From positions 1,062,998 to 1,126,997 of the forward strand of contig CBDCUP010000018.1 of NCBI GenBank assembly GCA_965222655.1: 64,000 bases of DNA. Direction: 5' to 3'. The notes beneath the pieces were generated by a model, which saw only the letters and a list, made by a program, of their open reading frames with translations, was not told the DNA's origin and searched no databases. A program made the translations under genes and the position numbers. This DNA is from CAUZIZ01 sp965222655 (GTDB lineage Bacteria; Acidobacteriota; UBA6911; RPQK01; JAJDTT01). This document shows, piece after piece, positions 27,118 to 35,925 of the stretch (the first letter of the stretch is position 1; each line of letters opens with the position of its first letter).

Positions 27118-27242
27118 ACCGAGGCGTTTATTCTATCAGAAATCCTGGAGCACTTTGACGAGGATGCTTTTTCAGTCGCGCCGCTGCTGTAGAAACTGCT
27201 TCGGCTCTTTCTGCGAGCATCTGACCGAATCGGCCGGTTCGA

Positions 27243-28241
27243 TCATTTGAAGCTGGAGCGGGAGGGATACCCGGGAATGCTCTTCGCCTGCAAGATGGCT
27301 CGGACGATGGCTCGGGCAGTGACTTCCGCTGCGAGGGCTCCTACCTGTCCCAGGTCGGAACCAGTGAGGGCCTCGGTGGAGAGTGCGAAGACCGTGTCGC
27401 CGTCGAAGGGCATGTGTGCAGGATTGATGCAGCGCGCAAAACCGTCCTGCGCCATCTGCGCGATCTTGGTCATGCCTGATTTGTCGAAAGCCGCGTTGGT
27501 TGCCACCACCGCCAGGGTCGTGTTTTCGCCGATGCCTCCCCGCCTCAACTTTGGAGGCCCGCTCCGTAGGGCGCTGGCCGTGTCGGCAAACCCCTGGCCG
27601 TCTCGAGCACGGGCTCCGGCAAGGATGGATCCGGTTCTTGGGTCTACGACGTCACCGACCGCGTTCACTGCTGCCAGGGCGGCGACAGTGAGGTCGCCGG
27701 CCCGGATGGCTGCACTGCCCAGACCCCCTTTCATGGCGTACTCGTGTCCCAACAGCTTGCCGACCGTGGCTCCGGCTCCCGCTCCGACGTTGCCTTCTGG
27801 GATCGGTCCCGAGTCGGCAGCGGAACAGGCGTCGTAACCGGTCTGGGGTCCGGGGCGAATCGCCGGATCTCCCACGGCCAGATCGAACAGGATGGCGGCA
27901 GGGACGATCGGGACCAGCGCCACCGAGGTCTGGTAGCCGATGCCGTTCTCTTCGAGATAGCGCATCACGCCAGAGGCGGTGTCCAGGCCGAAGGCACTGC
28001 CGCCCGAAAGCACCACGGCGTGGACCTTGTGAACCGAACGGACAGGATCCAACAGGTCAGTCTCTCGGGTGCCTGGTGCAGAGCCCCGGACGTCCACGCC
28101 CGCAACCGCGCCCTTCTCGACCACGACCACGGTGCAGCCAGTGGGCCGCCGAGGATCGGTGGCGTGTCCGACACGGATTCCTTCGATGTCGGTCAGGCCG
28201 CCCTCGTACTCGAGTTCAGGGGATGCAGCGGGGATCGGCAT
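27243..28241 (-). CDS. P1/S58-family peptidase (DmpA-like aminopeptidase)
   Basis: The 332-residue protein has the S58 layout: LTDIEGIRVGHATDPRRPTG at the N-terminus, a Gly/Ala-rich core with GNVGAGAGATVGKLLG and MKGGLGSAA, and the segment GIGENTTLAVVATNAAFDKS (about 229-248). There, autoproteolysis before a Thr or Ser is expected to release the N-terminal nucleophile. Family members cleave N-terminal residues or beta-amino-acid peptides; the substrate here is unknown. No signal peptide. It lies between tRNA-Ala and rnpB, both on the same strand. Confidence 0.88.
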   Translation of the reverse strand: MPIPAASPELEYEGGLTDIEGIRVGHATDPRRPTGCTVVVVEKGAVAGVDVRGSAPGTRETDLLDPVRSVHKVHAVVLSGGSAFGLDTASGVMRYLEENGIGYQTSVALVPIVPAAILFDLAVGDPAIRPGPQTGYDACSAADSGPIPEGNVGAGAGATVGKLLGHEYAMKGGLGSAAIRAGDLTVAALAAVNAVGDVVDPRTGSILAGARARDGQGFADTASALRSGPPKLRRGGIGENTTLAVVATNAAFDKSGMTKIAQMAQDGFARCINPAHMPFDGDTVFALSTEALTGSDLGQVGALAAEVTARAIVRAILQAKSIPGYPSRSSFK

Positions 28242-28321
28242 GGACTAGCTCTTTCGGTTGCCAACCAGGACTATCCCGTGTGGCAGCCTCGACGGAGTTT
28301 GCCGTAGAGGAGCAGGTGCCA

Positions 28322-28710
28322 GCAAGTCGGGATGTAAGCCGAATTTTGTACCTTTGCAGGTGGTGATCATTCCTCTAGGGATTGAGTTGCCTCAATCCTC
28401 CGGCGGCCTACCCGCTCCGCCTTGCGCCGTCCGAAGACGACGAGCATGGGCCGGGCTAGCCCTTGGGGAGCCTATTTGGCCTTGCACCGCGTGGGGTTTA
28501 CCATGCCTCCGATGTCACCATCGAAGCGGTGGGCTCTTACCCCACCTTTTCAACCTTACCTGGGAAGTTGCCTTCCCGGGCGGTATGTTTTCTGTGGCAC
28601 TTTCCGTAGGGTCACCCCCCCTTCCCGTTAAGAAGCACGCTGCCCTATGGTGTTCGGACTTTCCTCCCCCCGAGCATTACACTTGGGCGGCGATCACCCT
28701 CCCGACTTGC
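28322..28710 (-). ncRNA. rnpB: RNase P RNA, bacterial type A
   Basis: On the minus strand the ends GCAAGTCGGGAGGGTGATCG and CTTACATCCCGACTTGC pair as P1. The conserved GAGGAAAGTCCGAACACC lies near the 5' end. AAGGGTGGGG-type pairing elements and the late GCGGGTAGGCCGCCGGAGGATTG region are present, followed by AAAATTCGGCTTACA at the 3' end. Length about 389 nt fits type A. It processes the 5' ends of tRNA precursors. Precise ends are estimated from P1 pairing. Confidence 0.95.
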
Positions 28711-28731
28711 TAGCAATGCCATTCTATCATT

Positions 28732-28806
28732 CCCTTGCCCTTGCCCTTGCCCTTGCCCTTGCCTTTGCCTTTGCCTTTGCCTTTGCCTTTGCCTCTGCCT
28801 TTGTCT
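28732..28806 (-). repeat. Hexanucleotide tract (GGGCAA/GGCAAA) immediately upstream of rnpB
   Basis: About twelve tandem units of CCCTTG/CCTTTG on the plus strand start about 20 bases beyond the rnpB 5' end. A partly complementary stretch (GGCAAGGGCAAGGAGAAGGG) lies at 28896-28920. The (PL)n-type peptides it could encode are low-complexity artefacts. Confidence 0.8.
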
Positions 28807-28929
28807 CTACCTCTGCGCAACGATAACTCCCGAAACTCGAGTGCGCTCGCGTTTTTGGGCCAACCAGAAAAATGGGCGAATGACTCAAGCGTAGGCAAGG
28901 GCAAGGAGAAGGGCAGAGGCAAAGGGGAG

Positions 28930-29738
28930 CAGCCGACAAGGCTGCAATCCAGCTGGAGAAAGTCCAGCCGTGTGAATTGTTCGTTCACACACGTAGCGAT
29001 ACCGCAGCTCGGGGCAGGTAACCAACCGAGAGATGCGCGGTGTAAACGGCCTGGCCGCCCTTCGAAGGAAGCGGCGGGAGCAACCTGGAGGCCTAGCGAG
29101 TCTGGGAGCCTGAACATGAGTGAATGACTGCAGCCCGGAAATAAGCCCCCTGTGGAAGTTGCCATGCAGGGATTGTCTGGCGAGCCGAACCTGTCCTTTG
29201 TGAGGTGAGGCCGACGTCTCCCGGGAAGAAACGAGCAAGTGCACCGGGAGATCGCCGCCGGGTAGGGGTCCAGGCACCTGGGCAAGGATTGCAGAGATAA
29301 TGTCGGGAAGGGCCGGTTTGCAGCAGGGGCTCGCAGCAACCTGCGAAGACCGAGGGACCGAGCGAGAGCGAAGGCCCACGGAGCATCCCGGTCTGGCGCA
29401 TGAGTCCGCAGGAGCGAAGACGGTCGGGTAACGCCGGCCCAAGCCGCCTGGAGGCGGCTCCTGGAAGGGTAATACCCGGAAAGGGCGAAGGGACTCTCGG
29501 CCATGACGGGCAAGGAAGCGCCCACCGCCCAGGGCTCAGTACCTGAGAATGCGGTGACAGGGCAAGCTTTGTCGAGACCGGCGGCAAACCGGACCCGAGA
29601 GGGGTGAATGCGAGCGAGCGCTTAAGCCTCGTTGGGTAAGGGAAGACCGTGGGAGGAAAGTCGTGGTCGCCAACCGGACTCGGGAAATCCGACCGTCCGG
29701 GATGACAAAGGGGGCTTGCGGAAACGTGAGCTAGGGTG
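28930..29738 (+). ncRNA. Structured-looking ORF-free region, possible group II intron-like ribozyme remnant or novel ncRNA
   Basis: About 0.8 kb has no plausible gene but many local hairpins, e.g. GCCGCCTGGAGGCGGC, GGCTTGCGGAAACGTGAGCT with a GAAA tetraloop at the far end, and GGCGGCAAACC-like segments. CTGGAGAAAGTCCAGCCG near 28960 and GAAGGAAGCGGCGGGAGCAA near 29061 recall domain I of bacterial group II introns, but I could not find a convincing domain V or an intron-encoded protein. The minus-strand Cys/Pro/Leu/Ser-rich ORFs here look like antisense artefacts. Strand is assumed from GAAA-loop hairpins and AAGG/GGAAA runs on plus. Confidence 0.4.
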
Positions 29739-29742
29739 GAAC

Positions 29743-29923
29743 TAGCCCGCATTTCTCATCGCTGGTCTACTACGTCGCCGCAATCATCCGTCCTGGCTGT
29801 GTTTCGCTCCGTCGGCCTCCTCGACGTACTGCACGAGTACGACTGCGGGGGCCTCGGTCGCAAGCCTTGCCAGGAGGGCCCTTGCGGCGCCTCGCTACGA
29901 CAAGCGATGAGAAATGCGGGCTA
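29743..29923 (+). repeat. Repeat family A, copy 3
   Basis: A 181-bp copy with ends TAGCCCGCATTTCTCATCGC and GCGATGAGAAATGCGGGCTA, immediately after the structured region. Confidence 0.85.
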
Positions 29924-30015
29924 GGAACCCGCCGCACAACCGAAAGGGTGCGTGCCGGAAACTCTCCGCCTACGGCTGCGCGCGTCGTATTTCTACCTGA
30001 CCAAAGGAGAGGAGA

Positions 30016-30882
30016 CTACTTGACGCGGATCAGACCTCTCCCCATCGATCCCGTTTCGAGCTGGATCAGCTCACCGAAAACGGTCCCGAATTTGACGTCG
30101 GCCTCGAACTTGACGGGGATCCGATATCGATCTCTCGAGTACCAGATGCGTAGGCTGCGCCCCTCGGAGAAGATTCCTCCGTGGGCCTCCAGCTTGAATG
30201 CATCGAACTTTCCAATTCCAGTTTCCACCTTCTCCCGTTTCTGCACCAGTACCCGCATCTCTCCAACTCTGCCGTTGTCGCTGAGGTTGAGTGTGTATTT
30301 GCGGCCTGTTTCCAGACGGTGCACCCGGACGGCGTAGAAGGCAGAGACTACATCGGTCAATGGTCCCGGAATTCCCGGTATGTTCCGGTTTCGAAGTTGC
30401 CTGGGAGGATCTGTGCCGGCATCCAGCTCTCGCAGCCAGGTAGAGTTCTTCCCGTAGTCAAAGACGGTGAGCATGTCTCGTTTGCGCTTGCTCTGCCTCG
30501 TTTTCTTGAGGATCCGGTAGGACTGGAAGCTCTTGCTGTCGATGATGGACTCGAAACGGTTCCTTACCTCCAGTTTTGCGACTTCGATCAAACGCCCAGC
30601 AGAAACCGCATCCATGCTGATGTTATAGGCGGGTCTGCCCTCGTATTGTGACTCTCCAACCTCGAAGCTGATCTCTCCCGCCTTGAAGGCCGGAAGTATG
30701 AAGAGCGGCTTCCAGTTCACCTCGTAGCGCAGCCTCTCGCCCGATTGAAAGGGCGCGGTGTAGGTCTGGCCCTTGATCAATAGCGGTATGACCCCTCCCT
30801 TGTCGCGGGCGTGCATCAGTCCCCAGAGGAGGAGACCCGCGAGCAGTAGCAGGAAGACGGTGTTTCTCGAACGTTTCATCAT
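30016..30882 (-). CDS. DUF3108 family exported protein
   Basis: The 288-residue protein has an N-terminal hydrophobic segment (NTVFLLLLAGLLLWGLMHA) acting as signal or anchor, then a mostly beta domain typical of DUF3108: FQSGERLRYEVNWKPLFILP, AGEISFEVGESQYEG, DVVSAFYAVRVHRLETG and IWYSRDRYRIPVKFEADVKF. The family is common in envelope gene contexts; its function is unknown. It is the last gene of the minus-strand LPS-core region, 65 bases after the heptosyltransferase, so a role in the cell envelope is plausible. ATG at 30879 is an equivalent start. Confidence 0.85.
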   Translation of the reverse strand: MMKRSRNTVFLLLLAGLLLWGLMHARDKGGVIPLLIKGQTYTAPFQSGERLRYEVNWKPLFILPAFKAGEISFEVGESQYEGRPAYNISMDAVSAGRLIEVAKLEVRNRFESIIDSKSFQSYRILKKTRQSKRKRDMLTVFDYGKNSTWLRELDAGTDPPRQLRNRNIPGIPGPLTDVVSAFYAVRVHRLETGRKYTLNLSDNGRVGEMRVLVQKREKVETGIGKFDAFKLEAHGGIFSEGRSLRIWYSRDRYRIPVKFEADVKFGTVFGELIQLETGSMGRGLIRVK

Positions 30883-30947
30883 CTACTGAATAGATGTGCA
30901 CAGGAGGCGGAAACGGTCAGAACCATCCCTCGATCCAGCTTGCATAT

Positions 30948-32054
30948 TCATGACCTTGACGGCGCGAGGGGAAGGGCAAGTCGGCGCTTGGCCGCCTTGA
31001 AGACCTCGGAGACGGGGATGTTCATACAGATGAACTCCTCGCATTTCCGCTTGTTGCAATCCGAGCAGAACAAATAGCGCTTCACCGTGCTGTCTTCGGG
31101 GTTGAAGGAGGCGTTTCGCCACACCGGCGAAGGTCCGAGGATAGACACCGTAGGAGTTCCAAGGGCTACCGCCAGATGCAGCGGCCCGGTGTCCCCGGCG
31201 ATCATCAACCTTGCCCGTTGGCAGAGGGCCGCGAATTGGAGCAGATCGGTGGGAAAAGTGATCACAACTTCTGGTGCCGATGCCTTCCGGATCTCGTCGA
31301 TCAGGCCTTCTTCCCCAGGTCCATAGGTGAACACCACGGGAAGATCCAGCTGGCGGCGGAGCTGGAGCGCAAGCTGAGCGTAGTTGGAAGCGCCCCAGAG
31401 CTTGGTCTCGAAGCCGGCTCCCGGGTTGATCAGCACCGGCTGTTCAGCGTTGTTCTTGCTCAGCTGGGCGTCGATGTAGCCTCCGGCCTCCGTGGGTACC
31501 TGGAACGGGACTCGGCCGTCCGCCTTTTCATCGCAGCCCAGGAACCGAACCAGGTCGAGATTGTTCTCGATGGCGTGACAATGAGGATTGCCCTGTCGCC
31601 TGACGGTCTCGGTGTAGAAGCGGGCGGCGTCTGGCTCCCGGCACTGTTCCCTGGCGAATCCCACGACTCGCCTGGAACCCGAGAGTCTGGCCAGGAACGC
31701 CGACTTGATGAGCCGCTGGAAATCCAGGACGAGATCGAACTCCTCGCCGCGCAAGGAGAGGATCAGTGGGACGATCTTAGGGCTGGTGGAAGGTCGTTTG
31801 CGCCATCCCTTGGTGTCTGCAGCCCAGAGCCGGGTGATCCCCGGGACCGTCCGGAGTAGGGAAAGATAGTGCGGCTCCGTCAACCAGTGGATCTCAGTCT
31901 TCGGGAATCGGCGGTGAATCTGTTGTTGGGCGGGGAGGCTGTGGACGATGTCTCCGAGCGAACCCAGGCGCACGATCAAAATCTTTCGCAGCTTCTCAGC
32001 TGATGCGGGGTTAGATCCTGTCTTCAACTCGGTGCTGCCGGTAACTGTGTTCAT
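30948..32054 (-). CDS. Glycosyltransferase family 9, ADP-heptose:LPS heptosyltransferase (WaaC-like)
   Basis: The 368-residue GT9 protein has the N-terminal ILIVRLGSLGDIVHSLPA, the central INPGAGFETKLWGASNYAQL and the donor-binding ARLMIAGDTGPLHLAVALGT (about 282-301). LGSLGDIVH favours heptosyltransferase I, which adds the first heptose to Kdo2-lipid A. C-terminal Cys residues (FCSDCNKRKCEEFICM) form a cluster also found in some GT9 proteins. About 185 bases separate it from waaF, holding a dispersed repeat, so it may be transcribed separately. Subfamily assignment is inference. Confidence 0.85.
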   Translation of the reverse strand: MNTVTGSTELKTGSNPASAEKLRKILIVRLGSLGDIVHSLPAQQQIHRRFPKTEIHWLTEPHYLSLLRTVPGITRLWAADTKGWRKRPSTSPKIVPLILSLRGEEFDLVLDFQRLIKSAFLARLSGSRRVVGFAREQCREPDAARFYTETVRRQGNPHCHAIENNLDLVRFLGCDEKADGRVPFQVPTEAGGYIDAQLSKNNAEQPVLINPGAGFETKLWGASNYAQLALQLRRQLDLPVVFTYGPGEEGLIDEIRKASAPEVVITFPTDLLQFAALCQRARLMIAGDTGPLHLAVALGTPTVSILGPSPVWRNASFNPEDSTVKRYLFCSDCNKRKCEEFICMNIPVSEVFKAAKRRLALPLAPSRS

Positions 32055-32176
32055 TCCCGTCTCAGGTGCTGCGTTCGATCGATCTTTCTAAAGATACTGC
32101 AGAAAGTCCATTTCAGGCTTCCATACGGTGAAGGCAGTAGCGCTTTCTCAATACTGAGGGCACTGTCAGGGGAAGA

Positions 32177-32204
32177 GAGACGTGCGACGTTCAGACGTGC
32201 GACG
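32177..32204 (+). repeat. ACGTGCGACGTTCAGACG repeat, third copy
   Basis: It reads GAGACGTGCGACGTTCAGAC then GTGCGACG, matching 23672-23710 with the internal GTTCAGAC duplication missing. An AAGTTTCAGCCTAACC motif follows at about 32212. Confidence 0.7.
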
Positions 32205-32239
32205 AATCGTTCAAGTTTCAGCCTAACCCCAGGTTGGAG

Positions 32240-33277
32240 CTAAACCGTCTGATTCAACAGACCCACCGAAGCTTCCATGACTTCATCCACCTGAATCCGA
32301 TCGAAGCAGCGTAGATCGATGGGGCACTCTCGGAGCAGACAGGGACTGCACTCAACGTGCTTGTGCAGGACGACCGCCCTCGGGTTGAAGGGGCCGGTAG
32401 CCTTCTCATCAGTGGATCCGAAAATTGCGACCTGAGGAATACCCAGGGCCGCGGCCAGGTGCATAGGGCCGGAGTCGTTGCCCACCATGAGCTGGCAGCG
32501 CGAAATAATGCCTATCAGGGTGGGTAGGTCGGTCAGCCCCACCAGATTATGGGGTTTTCGGCTCATCTGTTCGGATATCTGGCTTGCGATTGACATCTCT
32601 GAAGTGGAGCCCAGAAGTAGGATCTCGGCGTCCGCCTCCTGAACCAGCCGATCGGCCAGAACCGCGTATCGCTCTGGAAACCAACGCTTGGCCGGACCAA
32701 AGCTTGCGCCCGGATTGAGAGCGATGAGGGGGTGTCTGCTGTCAATGTCGCTGTCTTTCATCAGGGAGTCGGCACCTTCCAGGCTTCGGGGATTGGCCTG
32801 CAGTCGAACGTCGGGTTGGATGGAACTCTGGTGCAGATAGTCGGTGGGGGAGACCCCGGTCTGGTACAGGAGATCCAGGTAGTAGAAGATCTGGTGGCGT
32901 TCCAGCTCGCGGATGCGCGGCTTGGCTCTCCGGGAAAGAAGCAGGCTACGGTAATCGGTGGCGTACCCTATCCTCTCCGGAATCCGGGCCAGGAAGGCCA
33001 GGAGCGCCGCTCCAAAGGAGTTGGGAAAGAGAATAGAGGTATCGAAGTCACGCAAGCCGCCAGCAGCCTTGAGAAGATCCAGCGGGTTCGACGAGGACCT
33101 CTCCAATATCCTGATCTCATCGACCAGGCCCTGATCCTGATATATTGCCGCCACCCAGGGCCGTGCCAGCACCGCCAGGTGCGCACTCGGGTACAAACGC
33201 CTCAGCTCCCGGAGAGCCGCCAGTGACATGACGACATCCCCGATCCAGTTGGTGGAACGCACCAATATGCGGCTCAT
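32240..33277 (-). CDS. waaF: Lipopolysaccharide heptosyltransferase II (WaaF)
   Basis: From ATG 33277 the product is 345 residues: MSRILVRSTNWIGDVVMSLA is the hallmark WaaF start. IALNPGASFGPAKRWFPERY and CQLMVGNDSGPMHLAAALGIP (acceptor/donor sites of GT9) follow, then IFGSTDEKATGPFNPRAVVL and a C-terminal CSPCLLRECPIDLRCF Cys cluster. It adds the second heptose of the LPS inner core. A longer frame to 33313 adds an unlikely 12 residues. No strong Shine-Dalgarno precedes the ATG. Downstream of waaA-lpxK on the same strand, across a repeat-filled 262-base gap. Confidence 0.92.
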   Translation of the reverse strand: MSRILVRSTNWIGDVVMSLAALRELRRLYPSAHLAVLARPWVAAIYQDQGLVDEIRILERSSSNPLDLLKAAGGLRDFDTSILFPNSFGAALLAFLARIPERIGYATDYRSLLLSRRAKPRIRELERHQIFYYLDLLYQTGVSPTDYLHQSSIQPDVRLQANPRSLEGADSLMKDSDIDSRHPLIALNPGASFGPAKRWFPERYAVLADRLVQEADAEILLLGSTSEMSIASQISEQMSRKPHNLVGLTDLPTLIGIISRCQLMVGNDSGPMHLAAALGIPQVAIFGSTDEKATGPFNPRAVVLHKHVECSPCLLRECPIDLRCFDRIQVDEVMEASVGLLNQTV

Positions 33278-33302
33278 GGGGAGAACCCCATGGGCCAAGG
33301 AG

Positions 33303-33497
33303 CCAAGTCCCAAGGCCCCAATTCACAAGAAGGGCCCCAAGTCCCAAGGCCCCAAACCACGAAAGAATTCCCAATCACCAAGATCACAACAACCAAGGTA
33401 CAAGAAAAAGGTACAAGAAGAAGCCCGAACTCGCAGAGCAAAACCCAAAACTTGTGATCTGGGACCTTTCTTGTGAATTGGTACCTTGGGACTTGGG
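33303..33497. repeat. Repeat family D, copy 1 (CCAAGTCCCAAGG inverted repeat)
   Basis: CCAAGTCCCAAGGCCCCAAT with TCACAAGAAGGG at the left is inverted at the right as CTTTCTTGTGAATTGGTACC with TTGGGACTTGG. The interior is A-rich low-complexity DNA (AACCAAGGTACAAGAAAAAG). It fills the waaF-lpxK gap. The text-like CAAGATACAAG units link it to 35926 and 56938. Confidence 0.7.
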
Positions 33498-33500
33498 ACC

Positions 33501-33554
33501 TTGAAGCCCCACTAGTTGAAGCCGTAGCAGCGGCTTCAACTAGTGGGGCTTCAA
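33501..33554 (-). terminator. 24-bp perfect hairpin spanning the lpxK stop
   Basis: TTGAAGCCCCACTAGTTGAA + GCCG pairs perfectly with its inverse around the 6-base loop TAGCAG. The TAG stop of lpxK (33540-33542) and its last codons KPH are inside the right arm. No T tract, so terminator function is inferred from position only. Confidence 0.7.
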
Positions 33555-34577
33555 GGGGTTGTCCATTTCTGAAAGGAACGATTTCCGATACTTGTCTTCA
33601 TCCTCGGGGCGGAACTCGATCTGGAAGACGAAAATCTGGTCTTCCGGGAAATCAAGTGTTTTTAGACGAACCGCGTCCTTCTCGGTGGTCATCAGGCCGG
33701 CGGCGTTCAGTTCCGACATGCGCTTGAGCACTTTGTCTAACTCTTCCTGGCTAAAGCTGTGATGATCGCGAAAGAGAGCCCGATCGACGACCTCGATCTG
33801 ATAGTGTGCCAGGTCTTCGATGAAGACCCCTGGATTTCCAATAGCGGCCAGGGCGATCACGGGTTTGCCGGAAAACTCCCGCACCCGATAGGTCTTTTCG
33901 CTCTTGAGGTCGTAGATTCCGGTGGCATCGTGGTAGAAGTAGGAGATCGAGGCGATCTTGTTATGTTGGCGGATCCGACGCTCCAATTCCTCGTAATCGA
34001 AGCTTAGATGGGCGTGGGTCACGACTACGAGATCGGCGCGCTCAATGGCCTTGAAGGGTTCGCGCAGTCGACCCGCCGGGAGCAGCTCGAGCCGGCTCAA
34101 GGGTTCAGCCGCGTCCCAGAGCAGGATGTCCAGATTGCGTTTGAGCTGGACGTGCTGAAAGCCATCGTCTAGGAGATAGACATCTGCTTCACGAGTCTCC
34201 GGCCTGTCGAGAGCGACCCGGTGACGGTTCTTGCCAACCGCAACCGCAACCCCGGGAAGCCTGGTTGCCAGCAGGTAGGGTTCGTCTCCGCAGTCCGCCG
34301 GCTGGCAGAGAATACTGCTGCCGTCGCTGACCAGCAGGCTGGAGTTTTCGGCACGGCCCCGGTAGCCGCGGCTCAGGACCACCGTCTTGTAGCTCGCTTC
34401 TTGAAGGAGCCTGGCCAGGTAAAGGACAAAGGGAGTCTTGCCGGTGCCGCCGACGGTCAGGTTTCCGACGCTGATCACGGGGTGTGGCAGCGTCTTCCGT
34501 TTCAGGATCCCACTGCGATAGAGGCGTATCCTCAGGAAGAGAGCGAGGGCATAGAGCTTGGAGAGTACCCACCTCAT
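33540..34577 (-). CDS. lpxK: Tetraacyldisaccharide 4'-kinase (LpxK)
   Basis: The 345-residue protein has an N-terminal membrane-associated helix (VLSKLYALALFLRIRLY), then PVISVGNLTVGGTGKTPFVL with the P-loop (about 41-48). SRGYRG, DVYLLDDGFQHVQLKRNLDI (Walker B-like, about 132-151) and MTTEKDAVRL are also conserved. It phosphorylates the 4' position of the lipid A precursor disaccharide at the inner membrane. It overlaps waaA by 4 bases (ATGA), giving translational coupling. The last three residues KPH and the stop come from an intergenic hairpin repeat. Confidence 0.94.
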   Translation of the reverse strand: MRWVLSKLYALALFLRIRLYRSGILKRKTLPHPVISVGNLTVGGTGKTPFVLYLARLLQEASYKTVVLSRGYRGRAENSSLLVSDGSSILCQPADCGDEPYLLATRLPGVAVAVGKNRHRVALDRPETREADVYLLDDGFQHVQLKRNLDILLWDAAEPLSRLELLPAGRLREPFKAIERADLVVVTHAHLSFDYEELERRIRQHNKIASISYFYHDATGIYDLKSEKTYRVREFSGKPVIALAAIGNPGVFIEDLAHYQIEVVDRALFRDHHSFSQEELDKVLKRMSELNAAGLMTTEKDAVRLKTLDFPEDQIFVFQIEFRPEDEDKYRKSFLSEMDNPLKPH

Positions 34578-35908
34578 AAGGAGTTGGCCCCACCGGACCG
34601 ATCCAGATACTGGTCGACGATTTCAAGGGTGCGTTGCACCGCACCCTGGTTGTCGCGGATGACCTTGCGGGCGTTCCGCCCCAGCCAGTCTCGAGCCTTG
34701 GCGTCGCCCAGCAGGTCTCGGATCTTCTCCGTCAGCTGTTCCGGGTCCTGGACCTGAAGTGCCCCGTAGGCTCCCAGGAAGGTGTCAGCGATCTCTCGGA
34801 AGTTTTCCATGTGGGGTCCCACCAGAATGGGTCTGCCAAAATAGGCCGCTTCGATGATGTTGTGCCCCCCGGTGGCTACCAGGCTTCCCCCCACGAAGAT
34901 GACGTCACCCAGCTCATAAAAGAAAGGAAGCTCACCGATGCTGTCAAGTATGAGCACCTCGCAGTCCTGTTCCAACAGCTCCTCTTCGCTCAGCCGATCG
35001 AAGTCGCTGCGCCTGGCATAGGGTAGAGCGTGCTCCTGGAGCAGGTGCTCGATGACTTCGGATCTGTGCAGGTGGCGCGGTGCCATGAGCAACTTCAGCT
35101 GAGGGAAATCCTGGCGCAGCTGAGTGTAGGTCTGTAGCAGCAGCTCTTCTTCCCCCTCGCGAGTGCTGCCGCAGACCCAGATCGGGTTCTCCGGACTGGA
35201 CTGCAGCAGGCGACGAGCCAGGTTGACGGCTGCCAACTTCTTCTCGGCTGGGGGGAGGTCATAGTCATACTTCAGGTTTCCGATCCAGTGCACTCGGGTT
35301 TTCTGAGCTCCCAGCTCCAGCATGCGCTTCTTGTCCTGGTTCGACTGCATGCAGAAGCGATCTACTCCATCCAGGATCGGTTGCATTGCACCTCGGACGC
35401 GTCGGTAGCGGCGAAAGGAACGGTCCGAGATCCTGCCGTTGACCATCACGATCGGAATCCCAAGCACTTCAGCGCTGTTTATGAAGCCGGGCCAGAGCTC
35501 AGTCTCGGCAATCAGGACCAGGGAGGGCTGGATGGCACGCAGAAAGCGCCGGCAGAGCCATCTCCAGTCCAGTGGGAAGAAGAAAACCTGGGCGCGGTCC
35601 TGGAACAGTTGACGAGCCAGGGCTTGCCCCGTGTCTGTAGTGGTAGAGATGAATAGTTGGGAGGAGGGTAGGTTGAGAGCATTCAGCAGGGGACGAACCG
35701 AATTGACCTCTCCAACCGAGACGGCGTGAATCCAGATGCGGGATTCCTGGGGTGCGTCTGGCCGCCTTTGGATCACCTCCGGCGGTGTTATTCGTTGCTT
35801 CAGATGAATCCGCTTTCCCTGGGAAAAGTAGCGATAGATGGAGCCGAAAATCCAGGGGATCAGGAGAAGGGTGTAGGTGAGCGAGTACAGGGTCATCCAG
35901 ATGCGCAT
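34574..35908 (-). CDS. waaA: 3-deoxy-D-manno-octulosonic acid transferase (WaaA/KdtA)
   Basis: The 444-residue protein has an N-terminal membrane anchor (LYSLTYTLLLIPWIFGSIYR), then RIWIHAVSVGEVNSVRPLLN and LIAETELWPGFINSAEVLGI, whose conserved Glu is the catalytic candidate. C-terminal GT-B motifs GSTREGEEELLL, FVGGSLVATGGHNIIEAAYF and RPILVGPHMENF follow. It transfers Kdo to lipid IVA at the inner membrane. First gene of the minus-strand cluster waaA-lpxK-waaF, diverging from rpsL across about 370 bases that hold repeat D copy 2 and the str promoter. Confidence 0.94.
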   Translation of the reverse strand: MRIWMTLYSLTYTLLLIPWIFGSIYRYFSQGKRIHLKQRITPPEVIQRRPDAPQESRIWIHAVSVGEVNSVRPLLNALNLPSSQLFISTTTDTGQALARQLFQDRAQVFFFPLDWRWLCRRFLRAIQPSLVLIAETELWPGFINSAEVLGIPIVMVNGRISDRSFRRYRRVRGAMQPILDGVDRFCMQSNQDKKRMLELGAQKTRVHWIGNLKYDYDLPPAEKKLAAVNLARRLLQSSPENPIWVCGSTREGEEELLLQTYTQLRQDFPQLKLLMAPRHLHRSEVIEHLLQEHALPYARRSDFDRLSEEELLEQDCEVLILDSIGELPFFYELGDVIFVGGSLVATGGHNIIEAAYFGRPILVGPHMENFREIADTFLGAYGALQVQDPEQLTEKIRDLLGDAKARDWLGRNARKVIRDNQGAVQRTLEIVDQYLDRSGGANSL

Positions 35909-35925
35909 TTTTTGAAGTCACCGGA

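Noticed and set aside
28732..28925. Possible CRISPR array from the short repeated units
   Set aside because: Units are 6 bases without spacers; a simple tandem repeat.
28735..29127. Plus-strand frame beginning MPLPLPLPLP
   Set aside because: Encoded by the CCCTTG hexamer tract; no protein family resemblance.
28710..29525. 271-residue minus-strand frame, and related frames across 28710-29752
   Set aside because: Low-complexity and Pro/Leu/Ser/Cys-rich, overlaps rnpB upstream repeats, and resembles antisense artefacts of structured RNA.
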